From contig CALGYY010000014.1 in assembly GCA_937934705.1 (NCBI GenBank), forward strand, positions 1 to 5,047: DNA of 5,047 nt, read 5' to 3'. Made by a program: the position numbers and the translations under genes. This document shows, in pieces, positions 1 to 5,047 of this stretch. Position 1 is the first letter of the stretch; every line of letters starts with the position of its first letter. A model generated the notes under the pieces. That model was not told the origin of the DNA, did not search any database, and saw only the letters and a list, made by a program, of their open reading frames with translations. This DNA is from an uncultured Bacteroidota bacterium. Its GTDB lineage: Bacteria > Bacteroidota > Bacteroidia > Bacteroidales > CAIWKO01.

Positions 1-160
1 TATCGCCGGTTGGACCGCTTATCACTGTCGTACAATTCGGATCGCTTACCGTGACGTTTGTCAGGGTAACGTTGCCGATATTGGTCACTGTGAATTTATA
101 AGGTACGGTCTGTCCAGCCGTGGTGATCGAGGTCGTTGTGGAGGATTTCACCACCTGAAT
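1..160 (-). repeat. DUF7507-like repeat unit 3 (cut by the window edge)
   Basis: The first 53 residues of a third copy, starting IQVVKSS at residue 668 and running to GPTGD, where the window ends just as its EF-hand-like loop begins. It matches unit 2 closely, so the array continues leftwards by at least the rest of this unit. The total copy number cannot be seen. Confidence 0.9.
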
Positions 161-2161
161 TGCAGGACCTTGTGAAATCGGAATGTTCAGCGTGTCGGTA
201 TCAGGTGAAGACTCATTCGAATCTGCCGTTACTGTATTGGAGAGGTTTCCACCAGCATCCAATTCAGCCTGGGTTACCGTACGGCTGCAGGTATATTCCC
301 ATGTCTCTGTGGTCTGCAGTTTGCTGTCTGAATTCGCATCTCCGCTCGGACCACTGATCGCGGTCGTACAATTCGGATCACTTACCGTGACACCTGTCAG
401 GGTTACGTTGCCAATGTTGGTCACTGTGAATTTATACGGAACTGATTGTCCCGCGGTGGTGATCGAGGTCGTTGTGGAGGATTTCACCACCTGGATGCCC
501 GGATTCTGTGAAATCGGAATATTCAAGGTGTCGGTATCCGGTGCGGATTCAGTCGAATCTGCCGTGACCGTGTTGGATAGATTTCCTCCTGCATCCACTT
601 CAGCTTGTGTCACCGTGCGGCTGCAGGTATATTCCCAAGTCTCCGTGATCTGCAGTTTGCCATCCGCATTCGCATCACCGGTCGGACCGCTGATCGCCGT
701 TGTACAATTCGGATCGCTCACCGTTACGTTCGTTAGCTCCATATTGCCAGTATTGGTAACAGTGAATTTGTATGGAACAGATTGTCCCGCTGCGGTGATC
801 GAAGTTGTTGTGGAGGACTTCACCACTTGAAGAGAATATCTGGGTTCTACACAAACACCATTTATCAAAACCTGGCCTGGAGGGCAGGCAACAACAGGTC
901 CCAAATTGATCTTGAACGGTGACCAATCGGAAGTACCCATCTGGTGATCCCACAGGGCACTTGCACCGGCAATCAACTGGCAACCTGTTGGTAACGTGGT
1001 CCCCAGGTATACACCGGTTGGCCACTGCCAATACCCGGATCTTCGAGAGGCAGGAGGACCTGATGTTTCTTCACCATAAAGTACTGGTCCGGTCGGGCAG
1101 CCCCAGTAGTTATTTCCGGCAAAAATATATTGGACGTTATTTCCATCCGCGTTCTTTACAGCTACGGAATTGCCCGTGAAAATATTGTAGTTCACATAGA
1201 GTTGAGGTTTACCGGTGCCGCCTGTTTGTTCCACTCCGACACCATTATTTTGAATGGTGTTGTTGTCGACATGAATCGCAATTGCGCCAGAGCTGGCATC
1301 TACCAATACGCCTGTCGCGAAATTCTGAATGATGAAACCTATAATGGAGACACCCTCATTATAGATCGTGAAACCTGTGGTCAAGCCTGTTCCATCCAGA
1401 ATCGGCGCGCTTGATCCCGCTCCAACTTCGGTTAGACTGCCGGGATCTCCAAGAATGATTAAACCGTCGAAAAGATTATTATCAACGATGGTTACTTCTT
1501 CATGATATGGTGTTGCTCCAGCTTCAACATGAAGTGTATTACCATCGATCGTCAGTGTGTTCGCAACGATATAGTCCAATGCTGCCTGGATGGGAGTTGC
1601 CCCTACATAACAATGAGCCACACCCGCATCACAAACACCGCCTGTCTGAAGGAACTGGTATTTAGCAGTTCCCACTGTGAACCAGGGGTCGCCGTTTGTA
1701 ATGGCATCAGCCGTCTCTTGACTGGCCATGTCCAACGCTTCACCGCTCTCATCCGTCAAGGTCAGGTTTTCTTCATCCAATGTTTCAACAACATCAGCAA
1801 TGACCTCTTCAGGAGCAGGTTCTTCAGTTGGTTCGGCCGTCGGCTCTCCAATTGCAGATGATTCCACGGGAACTTCGGTCTCCTCAGGGACTTCAGTGAC
1901 CACTTCTGTTGGAGGAACCTCGGCTGGCTCTTCTGTAACCGCCTCAGTCGGAGTAACCTCCACAGGAGCTTCTGTCACTTCAGGGTCAGGCGCTTGAGTC
2001 TCTTCAACCACCCCTTCAGTCGAGGGTTCCTCAACCACTGTTTCTGAATCAGCAACAACAGGAGCTTCATCCTGAGCGAAGACCATCTGCAGGTTTGAAG
2101 AACCTAACAAAAAAATTACGATGATTATTATTTGAAGGAAATTAAACCATTTGTATTTCAT
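1..2161 (-). CDS. Secreted beta-helix protein with tandem DUF7507-like repeats (3' end beyond window)
   Basis: The frame is open from ATG at 2161 to the left edge, giving 720 codons without a stop, so the C-terminus is missing. The start is well supported: an AGGAGG ribosome-binding site lies 4 bases upstream, an in-frame TAG sits at 2177-2179, and the first 29 residues form a signal peptide. Domains in order: signal peptide (1-29), Pro/Glu/Thr/Val-rich acidic linker (about 30-128), a right-handed parallel beta-helix of pectin-lyase type (about 186-360, opening with TPIQAALDYI and closing near NNYWGCPTGP), a short Cys segment (C426 to C437, CPPGQVLINGVC), then 112-residue DUF11/DUF7507-like beta-sandwich repeats from residue 444. 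Such proteins are exported and usually act at the cell surface in adhesion or matrix structure. Beta-helices can be polysaccharide lyases, but I see no catalytic signature, so an enzyme role is unproven. Architecture is fairly certain, function is not. Confidence 0.93.
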   Translation of the reverse strand, partial: MKYKWFNFLQIIIIVIFLLGSSNLQMVFAQDEAPVVADSETVVEEPSTEGVVEETQAPDPEVTEAPVEVTPTEAVTEEPAEVPPTEVVTEVPEETEVPVESSAIGEPTAEPTEEPAPEEVIADVVETLDEENLTLTDESGEALDMASQETADAITNGDPWFTVGTAKYQFLQTGGVCDAGVAHCYVGATPIQAALDYIVANTLTIDGNTLHVEAGATPYHEEVTIVDNNLFDGLIILGDPGSLTEVGAGSSAPILDGTGLTTGFTIYNEGVSIIGFIIQNFATGVLVDASSGAIAIHVDNNTIQNNGVGVEQTGGTGKPQLYVNYNIFTGNSVAVKNADGNNVQYIFAGNNYWGCPTGPVLYGEETSGPPASRRSGYWQWPTGVYLGTTLPTGCQLIAGASALWDHQMGTSDWSPFKINLGPVVACPPGQVLINGVCVEPRYSLQVVKSSTTTSITAAGQSVPYKFTVTNTGNMELTNVTVSDPNCTTAISGPTGDANADGKLQITETWEYTCSRTVTQAEVDAGGNLSNTVTADSTESAPDTDTLNIPISQNPGIQVVKSSTTTSITTAGQSVPYKFTVTNIGNVTLTGVTVSDPNCTTAISGPSGDANSDSKLQTTETWEYTCSRTVTQAELDAGGNLSNTVTADSNESSPDTDTLNIPISQGPAIQVVKSSTTTSITTAGQTVPYKFTVTNIGNVTLTNVTVSDPNCTTVISGPTGD
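161..496 (-). repeat. DUF7507-like repeat unit 2 (112 residues)
   Basis: Residues 556-667 of the left protein, beginning IQVVKSS and ending at ISQGPA. It has the same length, strand order and cysteine positions as unit 1. The block at 456-493 is identical over 38 bases to 120-157 in the neighbouring copy junction, showing that similarity holds at the DNA level and that the array grew by tandem duplication or is kept alike by gene conversion. Confidence 0.92.
497..832 (-). repeat. DUF7507-like repeat unit 1 (112 residues)
   Basis: Residues 444-555 of the left protein, beginning LQVVKSS and ending at ISQNPG. It has the marks of the DUF11/DUF7507 surface-repeat family: an opening VVKSS strand, YKFTVTNTGN, a VTVSDPNC strand, TETWEYTC and a closing NTVTADS strand. 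Two cysteines (DPNC and EYTC) could form an intradomain disulfide. The exact period to the next unit is 336 bases. My residue-by-residue comparison with unit 2 finds 97 of 112 identical. Confidence 0.92.
641..676 (-). other. EF-hand-like calcium loop inside repeat unit 1
   Basis: Residues 496-507 read DANADGKLQITE. This fits the 12-position EF-hand loop: Asp at 1, Asn at 3, Asp at 5, Gly at 6, Leu at 8 and Glu at 12. Loops of this kind (GDxNxDGxL) are frequent in DUF7507-type repeats and in dockerins. Calcium binding is inferred from the pattern. The equivalent loop in unit 2 (305-340) reads DANSDSKLQTTE, keeping all ligands but replacing the central Gly with Ser. Confidence 0.6.
1082..1606 (-). 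other. Right-handed parallel beta-helix domain (pectin-lyase fold, NosD-like)
   Basis: About residues 186-360 of the left protein. It opens with the pattern usual for this fold (TPIQAALDYI, then LHVEAGATPYHEEVTI) and continues in short strands with Asn/Gly turns and buried Ile/Val: LIILGDP, FTIYNEGVSIIGFIIQNF, HVDNNTIQNNGVGV, LYVNYNIFTGNSVAV. It ends with NNYWGCPTGP, a variant of the NNWWG.ASGP motif that closes many such domains. The family includes polysaccharide lyases, hydrolases and non-enzymatic surface proteins. I could not identify a catalytic Asp or Arg set, so binding or scaffolding is as likely as catalysis. Confidence 0.8.
1778..2074 (-). other. Acidic Pro/Glu/Thr/Val-rich linker
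   Basis: Residues 30 to about 128 of the left protein are dominated by Glu, Pro, Thr and Val in irregular short motifs such as TEAP, TEEP and EVP. The stretch has no Cys and almost no aromatic residues, so it is probably a disordered, extended spacer between the signal peptide and the folded beta-helix. Such linkers are common in secreted proteins of Anaerolineae and in Gram-positive wall proteins. The composition leaves the opposite strand open for long stretches, which produces spurious plus-strand reading frames. Confidence 0.75.
2075..2161 (-). other. Signal peptide of the beta-helix/DUF7507 protein
   Basis: Residues 1-29 have the classic Sec pattern: a short basic start (MKYK), a hydrophobic core containing IIIIVIFLLG, and a small-residue cleavage site VFA followed by QDE. 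Predicted cleavage is after Ala29. There is no lipobox cysteine, so the product should be a freely secreted or otherwise anchored protein rather than a lipoprotein. Confidence 0.85.
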
Positions 2162-2165
2162 ATTG

Positions 2166-2171
2166 CCTCCT
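2166..2171 (-). promoter_or_regulatory. Ribosome-binding site of the left gene
   Basis: AGGAGG on the minus strand, a perfect Shine-Dalgarno core, lies 4 bases before ATG at 2161. With the in-frame stop just upstream and the signal peptide just downstream, it fixes the start codon. Confidence 0.88.
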
Positions 2172-2190
2172 AACCTCTAATCGCAAATAC

Positions 2191-2219
2191 AAAAAACCGA
2201 CCTTCACAAAGGCCGGTTT
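2191..2219 (-). terminator. Intrinsic terminator in the leader of the left gene (candidate attenuator)
   Basis: Read on the minus strand, the arms AAACCGGCCTT (2219-2209) and AAGGTCGGTTT (2204-2194) form an 11-bp stem with one G-U pair and a TGTG loop. The T-run at 2196-2191 overlaps the stem base, then GTATTTG follows. It is oriented to stop leftward transcription. It lies after the stop codon of the right gene (2439) but also downstream of the only good promoter and 29 bases before ATG at 2161. It may therefore end the upstream message, attenuate the downstream gene, or both. On the plus strand the T-run is only three bases, so it is not a good bidirectional terminator. Confidence 0.85.
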
Positions 2220-2336
2220 CGCAATTCGCTCCACTGATACTCGCTTATTCTCCTACTAATAAGCATGCGACCAAATTAAGTACCAGTATCCTCGCGTCCC
2301 AATTACCAATAACAATAAACAATTATATTTCAGTAA
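2220..2336 (-). promoter_or_regulatory. Candidate structured 5' leader RNA upstream of the terminator
   Basis: Between the predicted transcription start and the terminator, the minus-strand RNA can form a 7-bp hairpin, GCTTATT with AATAAGC (2264-2258 with 2249-2243, 8-base loop). A 6-bp helix, GATACT with AGTATC (2290-2285 with 2241-2236), encloses it. GGTCGCA (2272-2266) could also pair with TGCG-AA-ACC (2223-2215), which overlaps the 5' arm of the terminator and could act as an antiterminator. I do not recognise a known riboswitch class. The pairings were found by eye and lack comparative support. Confidence 0.4.
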
Positions 2337-2341
2337 CTATA

Positions 2342-2369
2342 TTATTACCATAAATTAACCTTTTGTCAA
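2342..2369 (-). promoter_or_regulatory. Sigma70-type promoter for the left gene
   Basis: On the minus strand TTGACA (2369-2364) matches the -35 consensus perfectly. After a 16-base spacer comes TAATAA (2347-2342), preceded by TGG, which makes an extended -10 element. An alternative -10, TAATAT, at 2344-2339 would give a 19-base spacer. Transcription would start near 2335, giving a leader of roughly 170 bases before ATG at 2161. The surrounding DNA is strongly AT-rich, so chance matches are easier here, but the full -35 plus extended -10 is persuasive. Confidence 0.7.
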
Positions 2370-2438
2370 TTAATCGTGCAAATATTTTATGAAAATTTAA
2401 CACGACAATTTCTGTCTGATTTGAAGATTGTATTTCAA

Positions 2439-5047
2439 CTATTTCAGTATTACAAGAACAAACAAACCCGGAAAATTCGTTGAAAACTCAAGGTTTGAAG
2501 GACTTTGCAAAGTAACACACTTGGTAATCTCGCGGTATTTTTCATTATTCCTCGAGTCAACAGCCAATGGTTCAAGCCCCAGACAAGAAGGAATATTGAC
2601 CCAACCACCGCCGCCATCATTTCGGTGTTCGTCCCAATAGAAGATCAGCGCTTTATCGTCACTATTCTTGGCCGGAATGAGCAGATTGAAATCCAGATTT
2701 GCCCCATCAGGCAACGAGGATTGAGGATTGTCACCCTGCAATAAGGTGGAATTCATTGCAGAAATAAACTCAAATCCTTCGGGCAATTCAGCTGGCAGGC
2801 TGGCTTGCGGTTCACGACTCAGTGATACCTTCCATCCACATAAATCAGAAGGAAGCGTAACGCGGTCACCGTTCTCAAGTGATAAGACTGTTTCGCCGCT
2901 GCAATTCGTATCACTTAATCCTGAACTTCCGGTGACCGGAACGATCATGGAAGCTAATAACCTGTTGTCTGTAGGATCACAGACATCTCCAAACCCGTCA
3001 GCGTCAGAATCTTCCTGGTCAATGTTTGATTTAAATACGCAGTTATCTTCCGCGTTAAGGACGCCGTCAAAATCTTCGTCAAGTTGGTCCGAAGTTATAT
3101 AAATCGCAAAAGTGGAAGGGATGAACGACAGTTCATAGTTATCCGACAGATACAAACTGCTTTGATTGATCCCGTAAGCGCCGGGCGCTTCACCGGGAGA
3201 CCTGGCAATGCTTCCTCCAAACATGTCATTACCGATCAAACTGCCATGCTGGATTCGATACGTCAGTACAGGGTCAGCCTCACCCGCCAGCTTCTTTTGC
3301 GGATCCGCTGCAACTGTAATCGGTCGCCTGTTGATCCTGAACCAGGCACTGACAAAGGTCAGGTTGTAATTGGGGTTGACCGTCAGTGTTCCACGTTCTA
3401 AAAAGAATAATCCGGCGTTTTCGCCCGGTTCACGTGAAAGGTTGCCGGAGAAGGTATCATCGTTCACCAGGCTTCCGCCGCTGACTGAATAACTTAATAA
3501 TGGATCAGAATCTCCATAATCCTTTGAAAGAGCATTGGCCGTGACCTCGATCTCCCTCGGGAAAATGGTGACCGGAACCTCATTCTCTTCATCCGCCAGA
3601 TAATTGGTATTTCCGCTGAAAGACCAGAATGATAGTCCGCCGGGAACATCCGTGAAGGTTGGCCCAAAACTTAGCAAGCCGCTGAGGTCCTCCCCCATTA
3701 CTCCTGTGGCCCTACCATCAACCCCGTGAGCCTGACCGTCGTAGACACCGGAATATCCGGCCGCCTGGATAAAAGCACGGGCTTTTTCAATCGTAAACGT
3801 GGCCGGGTTGAACTTAATATCATACCCTTCAACCGACAGGGTGCCCTGGTTTATGGCATATACACCGGCGTCTTCGCCCTGTTCACGTTCCAACATACCG
3901 CTGAAAGAGACAAAAGTGTCGCTCGGATCATAGGAATAGGTCAGAACAGGGTCACTTTGACCATAGGTCTTTATTTGCGGGTCAGCTATTACGTTGAGAA
4001 CGGGTTTCTTGATCAAAAATGTGACCGGCAGCCATTTGCTTGTGCTGCCCAGGTCCAATTCGGAATCACTCACATATTCAGCCTGCAGGTTGTACGTACC
4101 CGAATTTTCCGATCTGAAAGTAGTCTGGCAAACAGATACCCCATCCGCTGAACCGGAAAGATCGCATGAAAATGGATGCTGGATCGCGTTTTCAGATCCT
4201 TCTACCAAAAAACGGACCAACCCGGAGGGACTGCCTTTTGAATGAACAGTCCTTTTTACCTCCGCTTCACATGTCATGGTCTTGCCGGTCTGATCGTCTG
4301 TCTGGACGCAGGTAACTGTGGTGACTGTCGGATTGGCCTCTACGGTAAACTGTTCGGTGTAATACCACTGACTGTTATTGGTTTTATTGCACTTTGAGTC
4401 TGAATAAGTTGTAAACAACAGCCGATAAATGTCACCGTTTTGCGTTTCCTCCAACACGTCTTGAAAGACCACTTCTTTTTCAGAAAATTCACCTTTCAAA
4501 TCGGGTGTTGGTTGGCTAAGACAGGCACTGGCGGAGACACTTTCCCACTTACAGCTTGCACCGCTGCTGCAAACCCGCTTCTGCAGCTGATATTCAGTTG
4601 AACTCCATATAAAATCAAGTTTGTCTGAACTTGCTACAATTACAGCGTCCAACACTGAATCGGAAAACACTACCCCATTCTCCGTCACCGGAATTTCATC
4701 CATTCGGAGTTCAATCCCCTGTACGGTCCCTTCATTATTAAAGGAACCGGTGAATGATACTCCCGAGGTCAACCCGCGAACCCTGTAATAATATGTGCCA
4801 AATACAGGTGTTGTTTTCCATAACTTTACGGTACAACTCCAGGAACCGCTCGGATCCACTTTCGTATCACAAATGATACTTTCTCCGGCAGGATTTTTTA
4901 CTTCAATATGAACTGTTTCACCCTGCAAGAAACCGAGTTTGTCCTTGGGGTCTCCGCTAAAAGTAACCTCCGATATCGGACCTGTATTTTCGCCTGCTTG
5001 TTGATAAATCGTAGAAGAATGGATTTTTAAAGATACATCGGATGCAG
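2439..5047 (-). CDS. Large secreted multidomain protein: Ig-like, MBG x4, thrombospondin type 3 (5' end beyond window)
   Basis: The frame is open from the right edge to TAG at 2439-2441, giving 868 complete codons. The true start and any signal peptide lie outside; an in-frame TTG at 4928 is an internal Leu inside a domain, not a start. Modules in protein order: an Ig-like domain (5045 to about 4728, with GETVHIEVKNPAG, GSWSCTVKLW and GTYYYRV), an unassigned Cys-containing module (about 4725-4332), a Big_3-type Ig-like domain (about 4331-4005), four MBG-type modules (4004-3099), a thrombospondin type 3 segment (3089-2964) and an unassigned C-terminal module (2963-2442). All are extracellular, non-catalytic fold types, so adhesion or a surface-layer or matrix role is likely. 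The end, FVLVILK, carries no LPXTG, PEP-CTERM or membrane anchor. Similar designs occur in Chloroflexota surface proteins. The exact partner is unknown. Confidence 0.93.
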   Translation of the reverse strand, partial: ASDVSLKIHSSTIYQQAGENTGPISEVTFSGDPKDKLGFLQGETVHIEVKNPAGESIICDTKVDPSGSWSCTVKLWKTTPVFGTYYYRVRGLTSGVSFTGSFNNEGTVQGIELRMDEIPVTENGVVFSDSVLDAVIVASSDKLDFIWSSTEYQLQKRVCSSGASCKWESVSASACLSQPTPDLKGEFSEKEVVFQDVLEETQNGDIYRLLFTTYSDSKCNKTNNSQWYYTEQFTVEANPTVTTVTCVQTDDQTGKTMTCEAEVKRTVHSKGSPSGLVRFLVEGSENAIQHPFSCDLSGSADGVSVCQTTFRSENSGTYNLQAEYVSDSELDLGSTSKWLPVTFLIKKPVLNVIADPQIKTYGQSDPVLTYSYDPSDTFVSFSGMLEREQGEDAGVYAINQGTLSVEGYDIKFNPATFTIEKARAFIQAAGYSGVYDGQAHGVDGRATGVMGEDLSGLLSFGPTFTDVPGGLSFWSFSGNTNYLADEENEVPVTIFPREIEVTANALSKDYGDSDPLLSYSVSGGSLVNDDTFSGNLSREPGENAGLFFLERGTLTVNPNYNLTFVSAWFRINRRPITVAADPQKKLAGEADPVLTYRIQHGSLIGNDMFGGSIARSPGEAPGAYGINQSSLYLSDNYELSFIPSTFAIYITSDQLDEDFDGVLNAEDNCVFKSNIDQEDSDADGFGDVCDPTDNRLLASMIVPVTGSSGLSDTNCSGETVLSLENGDRVTLPSDLCGWKVSLSREPQASLPAELPEGFEFISAMNSTLLQGDNPQSSLPDGANLDFNLLIPAKNSDDKALIFYWDEHRNDGGGGWVNIPSCLGLEPLAVDSRNNEKYREITKCVTLQSPSNLEFSTNFPGLFVLVILK
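2442..2963 (-). other. Unassigned C-terminal beta-rich module
   Basis: The last 174 residues, from PTDNRLLASM to FVLVILK. Visible elements are LIPVTG-like MIVPVTGSSG, CSGETVLSLENGDRVTLPSDLCG, SLPAELPEGFEFISAMNSTLL, LIFYWDEHRN followed by GGGGWVNIPSC, and a last strand FPGLFVLV. From memory, similar tails (a CSG...LP..LCG block, then LYWDG..W and TG.FVLV) occur at the ends of Anaerolineae surface proteins. I cannot name the family. It could be a folding cap or an attachment domain. Confidence 0.5.
2964..3089 (-). other. Thrombospondin type 3 calcium-binding segment
   Basis: The segment DQLDEDFDGVLNAEDNC, followed by DQEDSDADGFGDVCD, has the thrombospondin type 3 pattern: DxDxDG-like acidic loops (DEDFDG, DSDADG), the DNC triplet and the closing GDVCD. 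The two Cys can pair. These segments bind calcium in known homologues and often link stalk and terminal domains of bacterial surface proteins, which matches the position here between the MBG stalk and the C-terminal module. Confidence 0.88.
3099..4004 (-). repeat. Four tandem MBG-type modules
   Basis: Modules lie at about 4004-3786, 3782-3558, 3557-3330 and 3326-3099, each 75-77 residues. Modules 1, 3 and 4 share the MBG pattern: a strand such as VIADPQ or VAADPQ, then a YG/AG..DP.LTY segment, FSG/FGG.L.RE.GE.AG, and a last strand ending in FTI or FAI. Module 2 differs, with YSGVYDGQAHGV and FSGNTNYL, resembling the YDG/MBG variant that carries an N.NY motif. MBG modules are small beta-sandwich repeats of large bacterial surface proteins and serve as stalk units. 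The copies are clearly diverged, unlike the DUF7507-like repeats of the neighbour. Confidence 0.82.
4005..4331 (-). other. Bacterial Ig-like domain (Big_3 type)
   Basis: About 109 residues from TVTTVTCVQT to FLIKK. The pattern fits the Big_3-type fold: a conserved early Cys pair (VTCVQ and MTCEAEV), GSPSGLVRFLVEG, a middle Cys pair (FSCDLSG, SVCQTTF) and the typical end SGTYNLQAEYVSDSE, where a strand precedes the acidic turn. The four Cys suggest disulfide stabilisation outside the cell. Confidence 0.7.

Larger units (their letters stand above)
2162..2438. other. Intergenic region between the two surface-protein genes
   Basis: These 277 bases contain no credible gene. From right to left they hold an AT-rich stretch following the right gene's TAG stop, an imperfect dyad (2374-2405), the promoter, the possible structured leader, the terminator hairpin and the ribosome-binding site. 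No separate terminator is visible directly after the right gene, so its message may run on to the hairpin at 2191-2219. Confidence 0.8.

Noticed and set aside
183..830. A 215-codon plus-strand open frame opposite the DUF7507-like repeats
   Set aside because: It is the antisense of the repeat array, has no ribosome-binding site or recognisable domain, and is itself repetitive with the same 336-base period. Its openness follows from the codon composition of the real gene.
1728..1997. A Ser/Thr/Gly-rich plus-strand frame resembling a mucin-like protein
   Set aside because: It is the reverse complement of the Pro/Glu/Thr-rich linker. The low-complexity look comes from that bias and no start signals are present.
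2191..2219. Terminator hairpin as a bidirectional terminator or as a transposon end
   Set aside because: The plus-strand T-run after the stem is only three bases and no plus-strand gene needs termination here. No transposase, target duplication or second inverted end is present.
2215..2336. Cyclic di-GMP class I (GEMM) riboswitch in the leader
   Set aside because: GGGACGC occurs on the minus strand (2300-2294), as in that class, and the context would be attractive, but the other conserved blocks (such as the GGCAAACC segment and the tetraloop receptor) are not visible. One 7-base match is not enough.
3084..4245. Several plus-strand frames of 80-140 codons opposite the right gene
   Set aside because: They overlap a domain-rich minus-strand gene, lack ribosome-binding sites and show no domain patterns.
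2439..4928. TTG at 4928 as the start of the right gene
   Set aside because: The frame continues open to the window edge, and the residues before 4928 (SEVTFSGDPKDKLGF) belong to the same Ig-like domain. TTG here encodes an internal Leu.

Overview
The window holds parts of two large secreted, adhesin-like proteins, both on the minus strand, separated by a 277-base AT-rich gap. I see no rRNA, tRNA, CRISPR array, insertion sequence or plus-strand gene. The mosaic of bacterial modules (MBG, Ig-like, thrombospondin type 3, parallel beta-helix, DUF11/DUF7507-like repeats, an acidic Pro/Glu/Thr linker) resembles surface proteins of uncultured Chloroflexota, Anaerolineae in particular. That placement is inference from architecture only, because no phylogenetic marker is present.

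Right part (5047 down to 2439): the C-terminal 868 residues of a multidomain protein whose start lies beyond the right edge. In protein order it has an Ig-like module, a Cys-containing module I cannot assign, a bacterial Ig-like (Big_3-type) module, four MBG-type modules in tandem, a thrombospondin type 3 calcium-binding segment and an unassigned C-terminal beta-rich module. No sorting signal or membrane anchor is visible at its end.

Middle (2438 to 2162): an AT-rich intergenic region with a good sigma70-like promoter (-35 TTGACA, extended -10) reading leftwards, a leader of about 170 bases with potential RNA structure, and a strong intrinsic terminator hairpin only 29 bases before the start codon of the next gene. 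A terminator between a promoter and its gene suggests regulation by attenuation; it may also end the message of the upstream gene.

Left part (2161 down to 1): the N-terminal 720 residues of a second secreted protein: signal peptide, acidic Pro/Glu/Thr-rich linker, a right-handed parallel beta-helix domain of pectin-lyase type, then near-identical 112-residue DUF7507-like repeats (two complete, a third cut by the left edge), each complete one carrying an EF-hand-like calcium loop. Both proteins probably act outside the cell in adhesion, matrix building or glycan contact, and both show potential calcium sites. Functional cooperation between them is suggested only by adjacency and similar design.
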